Counted from the stretch's first letter, positions 48,186-59,934 are shown. The stretch is DNA of 64,000 nt from Megamerina dolium (GCA_963854835.1 OY978529.1:10066775-10130774); one strand, 5' to 3'. Translations and numbers: made by a program. The notes: a model not told the origin generated them from the letters alone.

Positions 48186-49251
48186 GTTTATTTTTATTTT
48201 TCTTTTTTTAGTTATATGCGCATATTTAATAAGTCATGACTGTTATTGAGATAGCTTCCGTACACTTGGACCAAAATTTCGTCCAAATTCCGCAGATATA
48301 CGTCCATAGACTTTGTAATTTAGATTTCGATCAAAGGTTGTTATCAATATGTTACTTGAGCCATGTTCTTATGTATGGAATTTCAATTTTCAATAACTTT
48401 TCGGCACACTTTGATTGGACTCTCGGCCGTGACCAAAAGGATAGACAATAGAGGAATGTGTTTTTTGCCATAACGTAAACTGTATATTTCAATAGAATCA
48501 ATACAATAACGATAAGTAAGATGTAAAGACAAAAATCGACTAAATCGGTTATGTCTTTTTTGCATAGAGTTGTCCTGTTAAACTCATAATTGAAATTATC
48601 CAAAAGTTTCAATCCATTGCATAGCTGCATATACATATACTTAATTTTATTTTCGTATATATTTAATTTTTTTTTTTTTTACGATAAGATAAAATTATAA
48701 ACGGTTGGTTTCTTGGTTATCTCATTCTACTTGCATCATACTTACGTAAGTGGGCATTTGAAAAGTAGCTGTCTCTGTCTCTTTCGATTGCGTTTAAAAT
48801 CTGACTTTTTTATACAGCAGCAAGTTTTCCATCAAACGCAAACCAAGCGATAAGCGACAGATATATCTGGCTCATTGTCCTCGGGTCACAATCTCTACAA
48901 GCAGAAACTCAATTGCTCTTTTCATTTGCTTTGTATTGTGAGAATTCAATTATTTGTGTGTTTGTGGCTTTTATAAGCCCACAGAAAATAATATTAGCTT
49001 AATGGCAACAATATTGCGCACGCCTTGGAATTTCACCCTGCCACCTGACATTCTTTGCGCTGCAACCGCATTTCCTATATATTACCCGTGCTGTCCACAA
49101 CCGCAGCACAACGGTCGACCGCAATTGTGTTCGTCATACGCAAGTGTCGAAGCAATGTGCCGCTACTAGATTACGTGCTGCAGAGCGAGATGCCAAGCCC
49201 GCAAGCAATGATGCAACTCACCGTGCGTACGGTGAATCCCAGAGCCGAATG

Positions 49252-49254
<3 letters not shown>

Positions 49255-49297
<43 letters not shown>

Positions 49298-49324
49298 TGC
49301 TGTTTGTTTGTTTGTTTGTTTGTT
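49255..49324. repeat. (GT)n followed by (TGTT)n microsatellite
   Basis: About 21 GT units, then TTTG/TGTT units. Confidence 0.95.
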
Positions 49325-50404
49325 GATGTGCTCATTGCTTGTGTCTGTACATCCTTCGATGTCTCCCACTGTGCGGCCGTTCATTCGATTCGGTTGTGTT
49401 TGCCATGCCGCAACGGATATTGAATACTAGGACGAGCCCGCCCTATTATCCTGTGATGCTCCTCCCAATTTTTTGTTTTCTTTTCATTTATGCTCATCGC
49501 TGAACATCGTTGTCGAATTAAGCTGCTTCTGTCTGCATCGCATCGAATAAAATCAAAGATAATTCACTCTCTATGTATGAGTACATGTTTGTGAGGTTTG
49601 TTTTGCATCTCATCCAAGCACACACGCACGTACACACACACACACACGCACACACACACATACGCGAACTTAAATCGTACACCCGTATCACTCTCACGTG
49701 TATGATGAGTTGTTGGCTAAATAAATGGTACAATAACAAGCAAAAGCAATGTACAGACACAGCGAGATACATTTTATTCTCCTCTGTATGATGCTGTACT
49801 ATGTATGTACTTCGTTTGTTGTTGTATTAAATTACAAAGATCGTATGTGAGAAAAGGGCCCTCCGATGGCAATGCAATAACTAATTTTAGTTCGATATTG
49901 TCTGTTTTAAATACAAACATATGTATCTAGATACTTGCCTACTTTATTTAGTCTAACTTTCAATTTGTTTGTTTAATCAAAATCCATAACTAACTACACT
50001 CTCCCAAAGCTCTGATCCCAGAGTTGTTGATTTTATTGTCGTTCTCAATCGAATCACAATAGTTTACTTCCTCATACCATTAGTCATATATACAAGTCTA
50101 TGCATATACATATATACACACACACATATATATATATATATATGTGTGTGTAGGTTCTGATACAAAATGGCACAGATAAATTTCACGTTACAAATACAAA
50201 TATCAAATAGCGTCAGCAGCAACATACACATTTAATGTCTTTCAATGATAAATTGTCGGATGGACCAGGAATATCATCCTTCGAGAGTAAACATACACTT
50301 CCATCCATATCTTTTACGTTTGTTTAAACGCCGTTCGTTGACGTCGTCCACCAGTGGTTTGTTCATTCGTTCGTTCATGCCGTTTGCCTAACGTACTATA
50401 GTTT

Positions 50405-50452
50405 GCTGCTGCTATTACTGCTGCTACTGCTGCTGCTGCTGCTGCTGCTGCT
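50405..50452. repeat. (CTG)n microsatellite
   Basis: CTG units with two ATT/ACT interruptions near 50414 and 50426. Confidence 0.93.
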
Positions 50453-50630
50453 TTTCATCCCCTGCTGTTTGCGAACACGAGATGCAGATAGTCGTCACAA
50501 CGAGATACGTTGATGCTACCACCAACCATTGAGGAGACGAGTCGAGACGAGTTCATTTATTCATTCATTCATTCACTCCGCATCTATCCGCATTATCGAA
50601 ACCAAATGTTCTTCTCTGTCACAATAGTGA

Positions 50631-50671
50631 GCGCTCAGTTTAGTCTTGTGAAGACACCCGGCAGACAGACA
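50631..50671 (+). promoter_or_regulatory. Candidate core promoter (Inr plus DPE-like)
   Basis: TCAGTT with A at 50637 matches the fly initiator TCAGTY. AGACA motifs fitting the DPE consensus RGWYV start at 50663 and 50667, that is +27 and +31 rather than the canonical +28. A good donor, GTGAGT, lies at 50846, so a non-coding exon 50637-50845 can be imagined; its ATGs all hit stops. If spliced to 58550, translation could start at Met 58 of ham. Weak evidence. Confidence 0.22.
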
Positions 50672-51584
50672 ACTCGCGTATCCGTGTCCGTATGTCGTCA
50701 GCATACTCGGAAGTTGACAAACGTCGGTCTGCGCGCTGATATTCAAGTTGGAACCACCCAATTAGTGTTACTGAAATAAATCCAGTTCGCATATGATAAG
50801 TACAAGTGGTGTTGTGAATTGAGAATAATAACAAGAAAAAGTGCAGTGAGTTTTGAGTTGTACCTACCTACTTACCTATCTGAAATGTTTGTAAAATTTT
50901 GAAAGCTCTGAAAGATATTCAATGTATATGTTTCAAAGCTGCCAATGTGTTAACAAGGATTATAACGAAGCCATACAGCTTTAATATGATATTCGATCGT
51001 TATGCCATGTCAGGTATGTCTATCCATATTTACCGCCGGTCTGTTTAATCCTGTTGCAAAGAAACTACACTAGCCGATTATCGTTTTAAATCACATTCTT
51101 ACGCTCATGGAAGCAGTGATAATTACGTCTCTTATGTGTTTTTATCTAATTTGAATACTATTTAGTAACATCAAACCAACGTCCCACCGTAAATATTTAA
51201 CTGAAAACTATTATTACTATGCAACCCGATCATTGTCAAAGATTTTGTAAATTAAAGATTCTCTGCTATTCTCTGATTTTAACATTTTCATCTCCTAAAA
51301 TTAATAATCACCCGCACATATTTTAATCACCTTATGTTACACTGTTAACTGTTTCATTCGGAGATTATTTTCAATAGATAGGACACACATTACGAAAACC
51401 CGGACAAATATTGAAACTATCTATTTAGTATAATGTTCAAAAATAGTTATATTTTATTTCATATCAAATTTAATCGAATCATTGTTGTGAGTTGTGAGTT
51501 ATGAGCACTGATAAATGTGTATTCATAGAGAATTTCTTTAATTGTGCTTATAAAACCCGAATAACCCATTGACATGCCAATTGT

Positions 51585-51705
51585 TGTGCGTGTTCGATTT
51601 TTGGACAGTATTGTGCGTGCTCAATAGCATTGGAAAGTACTCAATTATATTAGTCGATTTCGAATGGCAGAACTCTTATGAAATGACTTCAGAGCATTGT
51701 CATTG
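51585..51705 (-). repeat. SINE fragment
   Basis: 'ttgttgtgcgtgttcgattt...ggacagtatt...agtcgatttcgaatggcagaac' matches the 3'-middle part of the SINE in reverse, with a short internal duplication of 'attgtgcgtg'. Confidence 0.7.
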
Positions 51706-51709
51706 TCAT

Positions 51710-52480
51710 TTCTTTCTTTTCTTTGGAACACATGGGCAACGTTTTTAGATTAATTGCTGCTTCGAGACCGCATTTCCGTCGCTAGAAAATTTTCCAATTT
51801 CAATTGGTTGTGATAGTTATTCAACAGTTACGGCCATTGTTATAAAAATCTTATTCACTTATCTAAAAATGAATAACCAAATTATCAGCCAGATTAGTTG
51901 CTTCCAAATATGTTTGGGTTTCAGAATCTATAGACGTAGAACCACTGTGATTTTTTCTGCATTTTTGTAAAATTATTCGAATAATAATATTTTTTTCTGC
52001 TTTTTTATACAATTAATCGAATAATAATATTTTTTTTTTTTTCACTCAGAGAGAACACGGCAAACAAATTATTTCTTTAAAATCCTATATTCAGATTTTT
52101 TCGGATAAAGAAGGGCAAATTCTTGGTGCTTTTTATGTAAGAGTGATTTTTGAATAATTGATGAAAAAAAAGTCAGGTCCATCCGCTCGTCTATCTTTCT
52201 CCTCACTAGTTCGCAAGATAACTTCAACAAATATCGAGCTATTTCGATGAAATTTGTGATGAGCTACCTACCTCCCCTGCAGGAAGGAAAATTAAACTGC
52301 GAAATACGTGTGGGGAATTTTCCCAGCACTAATGTATGCAAGAAATAAAAATTTCTGTTGAAATCCATTAAGGTTGGATCTATGTTAAACTTCCTTATGG
52401 ATGCTGAACTTAGAGATATACTCCTAGTCCAAGACGGGCTGGGCTATAGACCTAGGGTCGCAGTGTAACACGACCCTTAA
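51710..52480. other. Intronic stretch; one GTCC-repeat fragment
   Basis: 52180-52255 resembles the GTCC-tract repeat after the tract (tcgagctatttcgatgaaatttg). Otherwise AT-rich, with poly-T near 52030-52042. Confidence 0.45.
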
Positions 52481-52484
52481 ATAT

Positions 52485-53232
52485 TTGGTGTAGTAAAAGG
52501 AAATCCATTATTATTGCATTAAATTGAAGGTTTTATTTATTTAAATGATTACAAATGGTTTTTTGGGCAATATTTAGCTCCTGCCGTGGTGCCGTGGCTC
52601 AGTGGTTAGTGTGTTCGCCTTCTGATCTGTAGGCCGTGGGTTCAATCCCCGGCTGATGCATAACTAATTTAATATCGATAAGATTTTTCTTTCGAACGGT
52701 ACCCACCTGTCGGCAAGCAACTGGCAATTCTTCCGGCAGTAACAATTTTCCATGGAAAAGCTTCTAAAAAGAACTCTGTGACAAAGCTCAGAAAAAGTGA
52801 TGTCACAAGTGTTCTGCCGTTCGGAACCGGCTAAAATAAGTAGGTCCATTCTAATACTGTCCAAAATTGAACACGCACAACAGTAATGGCAGAGAAGCTC
52901 GACCGAAGGGCTCGGGGCTTTAAGTCTCACATATTTTTTTTTATTTTTTTTTTTTTTGTTTAGTTCCTGGGCAATAGAAACAGTGCTTACATGACGGTCA
53001 GACTCACGTTTTCGCCTTTATCGAAGAGAAACTATAAAATATGGCGTATTTTCTCTTTACTGGTGTCCATCTTTGACGCGTGCTCAAACAATACTGAGTT
53101 AAGCAATCACAAAACTGCCTGAAAAGTTTATTTAGTGCGAAATCCTATCTTTCTAGCGCCATCTAGCGTTACAGCGTACTGATTACTAAAGCCATCTATT
53201 GGAAAGGTAGTGAATTTCCTTTTACTACACCT
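52485..53232 (-). mobile_element. Internally deleted M1 mariner with nested SINE
   Basis: Ends are GGTGTAGTAAAAGGAAATCC at about 52488 and the inverse ..TTTCCTTTTACTACACC ending at 53232. Between them are only the N-terminal transposase region (minus strand, near 53110-52970, with the CLSTHQRW- and VTVSIAQ-like blocks) and the 3' end. A full SINE sits at 52584-52958 inside the AQELN codons. It closely matches the deleted copy at 41455-41935. Confidence 0.85.
52584..52958 (+). repeat. Full-length tRNA-derived SINE (reference copy), 11-bp TSD
   Basis: Target duplication TTTAGCTCCTG at 52573-52583 and TTTAGTTCCTG at 52959-52969. The head resembles a tRNA: A box TGGCTCAGTGGT at 52595-52606 and B box GGTTCAATCCC at 52639-52649, the internal RNA polymerase III promoter. 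UCU sits near the anticodon position, so Arg-tRNA ancestry is possible. A body of about 270 bp follows (ttcgaacggtacccacctgt, gttctgccgttcggaaccgg), then tail A (...ggctttaagtctcacatat) and T-rich end. It encodes no protein; mobilisation would need a LINE partner. Confidence 0.93.
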
Positions 53233-53239
53233 AATAATA

Positions 53240-54500
53240 AGAATAATACCTTCGGATTATGAGCAGAGATGCCATTTAAAATAGGTATGCTAGGTCAACC
53301 GCCACGGCACGTCCACATACCAAGGAAACTAGCGTCGGATTTTTTTAAAATATTAACTCTTCATAACTCACTTCATATTCCATCGAGAATATTTATTAAA
53401 TTATATAGGTATTTAGTAAGTGAATTTATATTTTAACGGAAAGGTTCTGAACAATTTTCTTGAATACTATGATATTCCTAAAGATGTCAATTTTTTTATC
53501 TCCTCCCAACTATAAACATAAATATTACCTTTTTATTTATTTATTTATTTTTTTATTTTCTTTTTTTTTTTATGAGTGTTTTATAACTCAACTCGATTTC
53601 AATTATTTTAGCTTGGATTTTGACTGGGTATTTCTGGTTTAGTAAGTCCCATTTTCCGAAATGCCTTGAAAATGAAGAATTGATCAAAAATGACAAATGT
53701 GATTAAATTTTATGTAACTTTCATGCAAAGGTACTTATTCCTTGTAAACATCCCTTTGGTCGTTATACGGAAATGTCGGAACAATTACCAATTGCTTGCC
53801 TATAAGTGGCCACCATATGAATGAACAAATCGTAAAGTCGCGTAAAATCTTACCGACGAGACTAATCTAATATAATTTTAATACAAGTTTGACTATTTAA
53901 TTACAACCGACATTACATTTGTGTTGCACAGTGTCGTTTTGCACACGGAAGATGAATGTTTTGTTCATAAATTGGATTGCCGCCACCGCCGCCATTGTGA
54001 TTATTGGTTTCGGTTAATTTCACACCACAAGCAAATGTAAAATATACATAATAAGTACTACAGATGTGTGTAAATACATAGAACCATTGAAAGGAGCCGA
54101 ATTTGCTTTGTAGACCACCGATCTGAACTTGGCGATACTTTTTATTTGGAAAAATCACTTCTTTATGTAAATGTTGACCGAAATATGTTATATAAGGGAT
54201 GATTTAAAATCTGCCATGAGTCTGAAATAACTAAAATATTATTTATACCGTTGTGTGTTAAACATTACATCGGTCAAATAACCTCTGTGGTGTCCTTCAA
54301 ATAGATTTTCTGCTCCATACATACATAGGAGCCGATCTCTGATTGATTAACTCCACTTTTGAGATATATGTACATATCTCAATGGTCAAGTGGCAAAGCA
54401 AATCTATAATGGGTCAATCAATTTCTTTAATACTGTAATTTAAAATATTTCAAAAAGAAGACTTAAGCGAACTGTGCCGTAAAAGACTCGTATAATATTG
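53240..54500. other. Intronic stretch, nothing assigned
   Basis: Poly-T/ATTT tracts near 53537-53570. 'ggaacaattaccaattgcttgcc' near 53778 may be a SINE scrap. Confidence 0.4.
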
Positions 54501-54510
54501 TACTTATATA

Positions 54511-55816
54511 AAGGGTTATCCATTTTGCGGTTTCAAAAGTAAATGTAAATAAAACACATATAAAATATTTTTTATCATGATATTTCTTTTTTATTATAAA
54601 GTTTGAACGTTGACATTATGTGTGAAATACTACATCATTTAAATGACCACCACGCGAATTGTTGCAAGCATCGATTCTTTTGAGGTAATTTTCGACCACT
54701 TTTTGACACATATTGGGCGGTATCTCAGCCATAACGTGACGAATGTTAGTTTTTAGGTGCTCAAGAGTTAAAGGTTTATCTGCATAAACACGGTCTTTCG
54801 CGTAGCCCCACAAAAAAAAAAAGTCACACGGTGTCAAATCGCATGATCTTGGTGGCCACTTGATATCGCCACGACGAGAAATTACGCGGCCAGAAAATTT
54901 CTCTTGCAATAAAGCCATATTCGCTCGAGTTGTGTGGCATGTGGCACCGTCTTGTTGAAACCATATATTCTCTAAGTCGTATTCTTCAATAGCAGGCAAA
55001 AAAAAGTCGGTTATCATATGACCATAACGCTCCGAATTGACGGTGACAGTCGTTCCATCGTCGTTTTCGAAGAAGTAAGGTCCAATCACACCTCCGGACT
55101 AAAGAGCGCGCCAAGCAGTGACTTTTTGTGGATGTAGTGGCCTCTCTTCAATTACTTGAGGATTCTCAGAACCCCAAATACGACAATTTTGTTTGTTAAC
55201 ATACCCACCGAGTAGAAATGTGCTTCGTCGCTGAAGAAAATTTTGTTCGAAAAATCGCCATCCACCGCCTGTTGTTCAAGCTCACATTCGACGTATCTAC
55301 GACGTTGTGAATGGTCAGCTGGCTTCAGTTGTTGTGTGAGCTGGATTTTATATGGATGTAGGTGTAGATCCAAATGCAAAATACGCCATAATGTGCCGTA
55401 AGACAGTCCTAATTCCTGAGAACGACGAGGAATCGACACATTCGGGTCTTCGGCAACACTTTCACTTACAGCAGCGATATTTTCGGTGGTACGAGCGAAA
55501 CGATGATGCACAGGCCTTACAATATCTGTAACCGATCCAGTATCTTCATATTTCTTCACAATTTTGCCAATTGCTGCGTAGTTGGACGATTATGTAAACC
55601 ATAATCTCCTCTTAAAGCACGATATGTGACTGTGGCAGAATCACCATTTTTGTAGTAGGTTTTTACAATTTTAATGCGTTGTGCGATAGTTAAGCGATCC
55701 AATTTCGCAAATGTCAGACTTTGAACTGAAAAAGAAATAAATTGTTTTAATAACTCAGTTTGACAGATGTCGAATTCTAGCCCTATACTTTTGAAACCGC
55801 GAAATGGATAACCCTT
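54511..55816 (-). mobile_element. DD41D mariner-related transposon, copy 2 (1306 bp)
   Basis: Same terminal inverted repeats as copy 1 (AAGGGTTATCCATTTTGCGG ... inverse), with TA at 54509-54510 and 55817-55818. Only scattered differences from copy 1 over the whole length. Both copies lie on the same strand. Confidence 0.92.
54616..55702 (-). pseudogene. DD41D transposase pseudogene, copy 2
   Basis: Same gene as at 2424-3503 but with different damage. The start codon position (55700-55702) is TTG instead of ATG. One base is missing near 55575 and two near 55213, and a TAG replaces the Trp codon at 55098-55100 (WCALWSGG region). The C-terminal 157 residues (55089-54619) are open, with WFQQDGATCH and the third Asp in TPCDFFFLWG, where three extra A bases add one Phe. 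Because the lesions differ from copy 1, both descend from an intact ancestor and decayed independently. Confidence 0.9.
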
Positions 55817-55849
55817 TATTTTGGAGCACTCAATGATTAATGTGAGAAC

Positions 55850-56810
55850 GATCTAATTTTATATTGGAAAAGTACAATCCTGTTAAAAAAAATATAGTAA
55901 ATTCTTGGCCAGATGCCGTCTTACACCACATTTATCTTATTTAGCGCCGTGTGGCTTACGGCTGAACCCAAAACCTCTGAGGGCCCTTTTTGCTCAATAC
56001 GCATTTTAAAAATCGCCGGAAGAAATTTTTGTCGATGCAAACAAACAAGCGTATCTCATGAATGAATAATACATATTTTGGCATGAAAATTTGTATAATG
56101 TTGTCAATCGACAAAAAAATATAGGAGAGTGTGCTCGGTTGTATAACAGGCTTTTTGTTTTTATTCATTTTTATTGCTTTTTTACCATAACTTTTTGTTC
56201 AATCCATACAATCTTGAGATACAACACGAAAGTTAATGCCAATATGTACTTAACTGATAATATACAGATATGAAATATCATCTATTATTGTATAAGCCTT
56301 GAGAAGGTTGGAATTAAATACACTTCACACTTCACTTTCTTAATTTTAATAATCTAATTTTCAAGCAAATATTCGAAGAAGTGTGACAAAAAATTTTCTA
56401 CATCTTCAAATCAGGGGGTTGTCACAATAGGCTCAAGGTGCTCGCGGTGCAAGTAGACTCGTTCCCACTTCTTGCTGGCAATCTAACCTGCATCTTCTTA
56501 TCATAGTGAGTACCAATCGATAGAAATTTTATTAAATTGTATATTGTAGATTTCGAAAATATAAAACGGTCAATTATTTTTTGCTTGTCTTTCATATCCA
56601 CCGGTTGATTTTACAATAATGCTAATATTCAAGGAATTATAGTGCGTTAATATCATTTCAGCTATTTAAAATAATATATTAGATGAAATATTCCCCAAAA
56701 GCTTTATGCTATATTGGAAACAGTGGAAATCTTATCCAAAAGATGACTCCAAAGAGTCAAAATAAAAATACTCTCAGTCATTCAATCAGTCCTCAAAGCT
56801 CTTAAAAGCT
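55850..56810. other. Intronic stretch, nothing firm
   Basis: 55870-56120 may be a very old transposon C-terminus, but I could not support a family. Confidence 0.4.
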
Positions 56811-56819
56811 ACACATTCA

Positions 56820-57430
56820 TATTAAAAGTCCTCACAGAGTGTAACAATGTATTCAACAAACTGGCCATCTACAATCAGATCTGTCTGAGATCTGGGTGCC
56901 AGAACATGAAGGACACAAAGGTAATGAAATGGCGGACCTTTATGCCAAAAAAAAGGGCTGAAGGGGTCATTTATCAGACCAACCCCGTTCTTTGGCTTCA
57001 ATAAAAACAACATATACAGGATACCAAGAAATGTATCCAATATAAAATCAGAGAATATTGGAATAACACTGGCGGTCTCAAACACTCCAAAAAAATTCCA
57101 GAGCTTTGACGCCAAAAGAGCAAACACCGCTCTCTCCTTAAACAAGAAGAATCTTAGATTACTCTCCGGAGACTATCAAGCCACTTCATATGCTATAAAC
57201 ACTTATACAAAATAGAAGTATCCAACACAAGTACTTGCAGATTCTGCTGTGATGAGGAAGAGTCCATGGAACACCTAATCACAACCTGTAATGCACTAGG
57301 TAGGCCACAGGAGACACAAAATCCTAGGTTCATACCTACTAGAAGATATAGAAGCTGGTTCGATTTCACGATATATTAAATATACTAAATATCTAAGTAT
57401 AAAGGGGTGCACAATAGACCAGATTGGTCG
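56820..57430 (+). pseudogene. 3' end of an RNase H-bearing LINE
   Basis: The plus strand in shifting frames reads VWVPEHEGHKGNEMADLYAK (RNase H C-terminal block, about 56895-56955), then LLSGDYQATSYAIN near 57160-57195, then the Cys-rich block (CRFCCDEEESMEHLI-like) near 57237-57283. It continues into a 3' UTR with 'ggggtgcacaatagac' and ends with a CATTAC repeat near 57460-57477. Many stops. Same general class as the fragment at 8120-8870. Confidence 0.78.
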
Positions 57431-57479
57431 CAGTGCATAAAGGCCTAACCCGTACTACCATTACCATTACCATTCCTCA

Positions 57480-58241
57480 AAAATACCAAAATATATCGAA
57501 GCTTAAATTTGGTGCTCTTTAAAACACTTAATGCATCAATAATGACAACAATTGATTATAACAATGTCAAAATAATTACTTTTTGGGTGCTACGTAACCT
57601 GGGACATGACTGCAATACAACCAGATTTGAGGCCGTTTTGCGAATAGATTAACAATATTCCGAAATTTCTTTGGTATGATAAAATAAAAGTTCAAAACTA
57701 AATTTAAACGAATGTGAATCACATGAGATTTACAATATTTGTCAAAAAAAAAAAAATGAATTTGAAAAATGAGAAAAAACCGTTTCACATTATTTTTTCA
57801 CAAAATCGGTTCTAAAAGCTGCCATATTTTCAGTGCTTACTACTCAAAAACTAACTAGGTTAGAATGAGAGTAATAATAACGAGTGCTACACAACCGGGG
57901 ACACTCCTCTATATTATACATACTCGTAAGATTGCTACATTGTCTGTTGATATACGTATACTATATATCTACTACGAAAATAAGACCTATACAGTTTGTA
58001 CAGTGTGAAATTATCGAATTTGGGATTGTTTTCCAAAGTAAATACGAAAACAAAATCAAATATATTGCGTTGGTGTGTCAGCAATGCGATGATAATGATC
58101 GTACATACTCGCGCATAGAAGAACCACCAAATTCAAGAGCTGAATCGGCGCATTGTCTGTTAATTGTTGTGTTGCTGGTTGTCAATCAATATCTCTTCTG
58201 ACTAGATTGTGCCGTAAAAATGCTGACAACGATGATCCATA

Positions 58242-58274
<33 letters not shown>

Positions 58275-58549
58275 CAAAATAACTAAAATCGTAGCTACTT
58301 ATTGACAATACAAGATAATGCCAATTGTCACATTGCACGTCCAGTGTAGCTTCTTGTGTCGTTCTTTATCGTTGAAGTGGGGCGTCTTTGTCGCTTTGCT
58401 CTGCATAAGTACGTACATTTATACACAGACATATCTATATGCTTGTAGATAAGTACATATGTATGTATTTAGATACTAACTGACATTATCATTATCAGAA
58501 TTCGCCTCTGTCATAATTTTTGCTAATGCTTTATTCATCTTCATTTTAG
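57480..58549. other. Intron end before ham exon 2
   Basis: (GTC)n at 58242-58270; otherwise no repeat family. It ends with the polypyrimidine-rich TTCATCTTCATTTTAG acceptor. Confidence 0.5.
58242..58270. repeat. (GTC)n microsatellite
   Basis: About ten GTC/TCG units. Confidence 0.95.
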
Positions 58550-59028
58550 GTAGCAGCGGCGACGAGTACGAACCTAATGTACGGCATCTAAACCTCGCGC
58601 AATTTCCACACCAATTTCCAGCACTGCATAAATCGGATATCGAACGAAACAAAAGCTCCAAATCATATCATAATGGGCATAGTATGTGCAACCCGCAAAA
58701 CTACTCATTGAGTCATAGTTCGGGCGAATCGCCGTCTCGACAATCACAATCGCCGACCAGTGCATCGCCTACGATGCCGAAAACACCAATGGTCGGCAGC
58801 AGTAGTGTACTGCAAAATCCTCATAGCCACATGGATCAGTTTCTAAATAATAAATTGTATGCAGAGCGTTTTCTGTCGGAGATGGCGCGTCTGCCGGAAC
58901 CTATCTGTGATCTAGACATACGTGAGAATGGAGTATTTGCTAAAGTGCATCTTCGACGCGGGACACGCTATGGACCGTTTGCAGTACGTTTGTGCAGCGA
59001 GCCCATGGAAAGGAATCTCGCCTGGGAA
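58550..59028 (+). CDS. ham: ham (PRDM3/16 orthologue), exon 2: linker and start of PR domain
   Basis: Exon 2 begins with two bases that complete a Gly codon after exon 1 and runs 159 codons without a stop to a GTAAGT donor at 59029 (phase 0). It encodes residues 14-172. First comes GDEYEPNVRHL (YEPN shared with PRDM16). Next is a linker rich in Ser, Pro, Gln and His (about residues 58-108). From about residue 127 the PR (SET-related) domain begins: LPEPICDLDIRENGVFAKV, RRGTRYGPFAVRLC, and ERNLAWE at the exon end, aligning with the EFELRES...GPYV...YGWE arrangement of PRDM3/16. The remaining PR domain and C2H2 fingers are outside the window. Met at 58684 could be a start for a shorter form. 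Blimp-1, the other well-known fly PR protein, fits less well because it lacks the MRSK start. Confidence 0.92.
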
Positions 59029-59899
59029 GTAAGTAAATTTCGCATTTGTAACGATTTTTTGTTTGTTTTGTTTTGTTTTGTTTTGCTTCCATTGTTTCCT
59101 ACTTATTGCAAAGTTTTGGATTGAAATTTCGTTAAATTTGCCATTGCTTTAATCCTTTCGCAATTGTTTCTGTGCACATGCGTAGAATTAGATCAAATTT
59201 CCATTCGTATCAGTAATTACAAGTATTTGTATGATTTGTTCTTGCACTGTAACATAATCCTATCAGACCATAACCCAAAAAGTTTGGCAAAAATGTAATC
59301 ATTTTTGGGTGCGAAATGGTGCAAAATCAACACAAAATTAAGTGATTGGGAAAATATTCGATTAATAGACGATGTGCGATGGATGTATGCATGAAAATTG
59401 TCAATCAAATTGTCACAGAGAGGGATGCTACATGCGCAGACTATTATATTTTATGGTACAATCAGTCAGACAGTCAGCATTGTATAATCTCATTCAGAAA
59501 GGGCTCAATGTTGAATAGAGACCAGTGCTAATTTCATATACAAACGAAAGCAAACGGTCCGTAAATCCACAAAGTGTCCCCTAAATGAGTCTTAAATTCG
59601 ACACACGGATAATTCCAATTAGGGTGCTCGTCTCATCATTCCTATTACGGTGTTAGCACGAACCATACCGCTGCCTTACAATCCAATCAAATTATCGCGC
59701 CCTGTGCAGATGATCAATCGACAATTCAACTCAGGTAGCATATCGTCGAATAAATATACAATATTTTTTCTATACAAAAACAATTCCATCCTACAGGTAA
59801 TAACCACTCGAGAGTGTTGTTTGTGCTGTGCTACCATCGATGGCATCATTTTTCATTTTTCTGATTCCTTATGAAGTTGTATATTGTATCTATTAATAG

Positions 59900-59902
<3 letters not shown>

Positions 59903-59930
<28 letters not shown>
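59903..59930. repeat. (TG)14 microsatellite
   Basis: Uninterrupted TG run. Confidence 0.95.

Positions 59931-59934
<4 letters not shown>

Larger units (their letters stand above)
48190..51580. other. Transposon-poor intronic block, candidate regulatory region
   Basis: No transposon or SINE recognised for about 3.4 kb. It holds (GT)n at 49255-49296 with (TGTT)n to 49324, (AC)n near 49620-49660, (CA)/(TA)n near 50115-50155, (CTG)n at 50405-50452 and (ATTC)n near 50556-50575. GC content is higher at 49000-49450 and 50300-50780 than in the flanks. A candidate core promoter is listed separately. Confidence 0.5.
21163..58549 (+). other. ham: ham intron 1, 37.4 kb
   Basis: The donor GTAAGT is at 21163-21168. 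The acceptor TTCATTTTAG ends at 58549 after a T-rich tract. The phase is 1, giving a Gly codon across the junction. The intron contains most of the transposon load of the window. The stretches with fewest transposons are 21.2-22.2, 34.6-36.8 and 48.2-51.6 kb. The link between the exons rests on frame and protein similarity, not on a transcript. Confidence 0.8.

Noticed and set aside
49055..49423. 122-residue plus-strand frame rich in Cys/Val
   Set aside because: The Cys-Val stretch is the translated GT repeat; the rest shows no motif.
52594..52665. Possible tRNA gene
   Set aside because: A and B boxes are present but the cloverleaf does not close properly, and the same head recurs with a common non-tRNA body in many copies, so it is a SINE.
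55870..56270. Possible mariner C-terminus
   Set aside because: Similarity too weak and no catalytic block; left unassigned.
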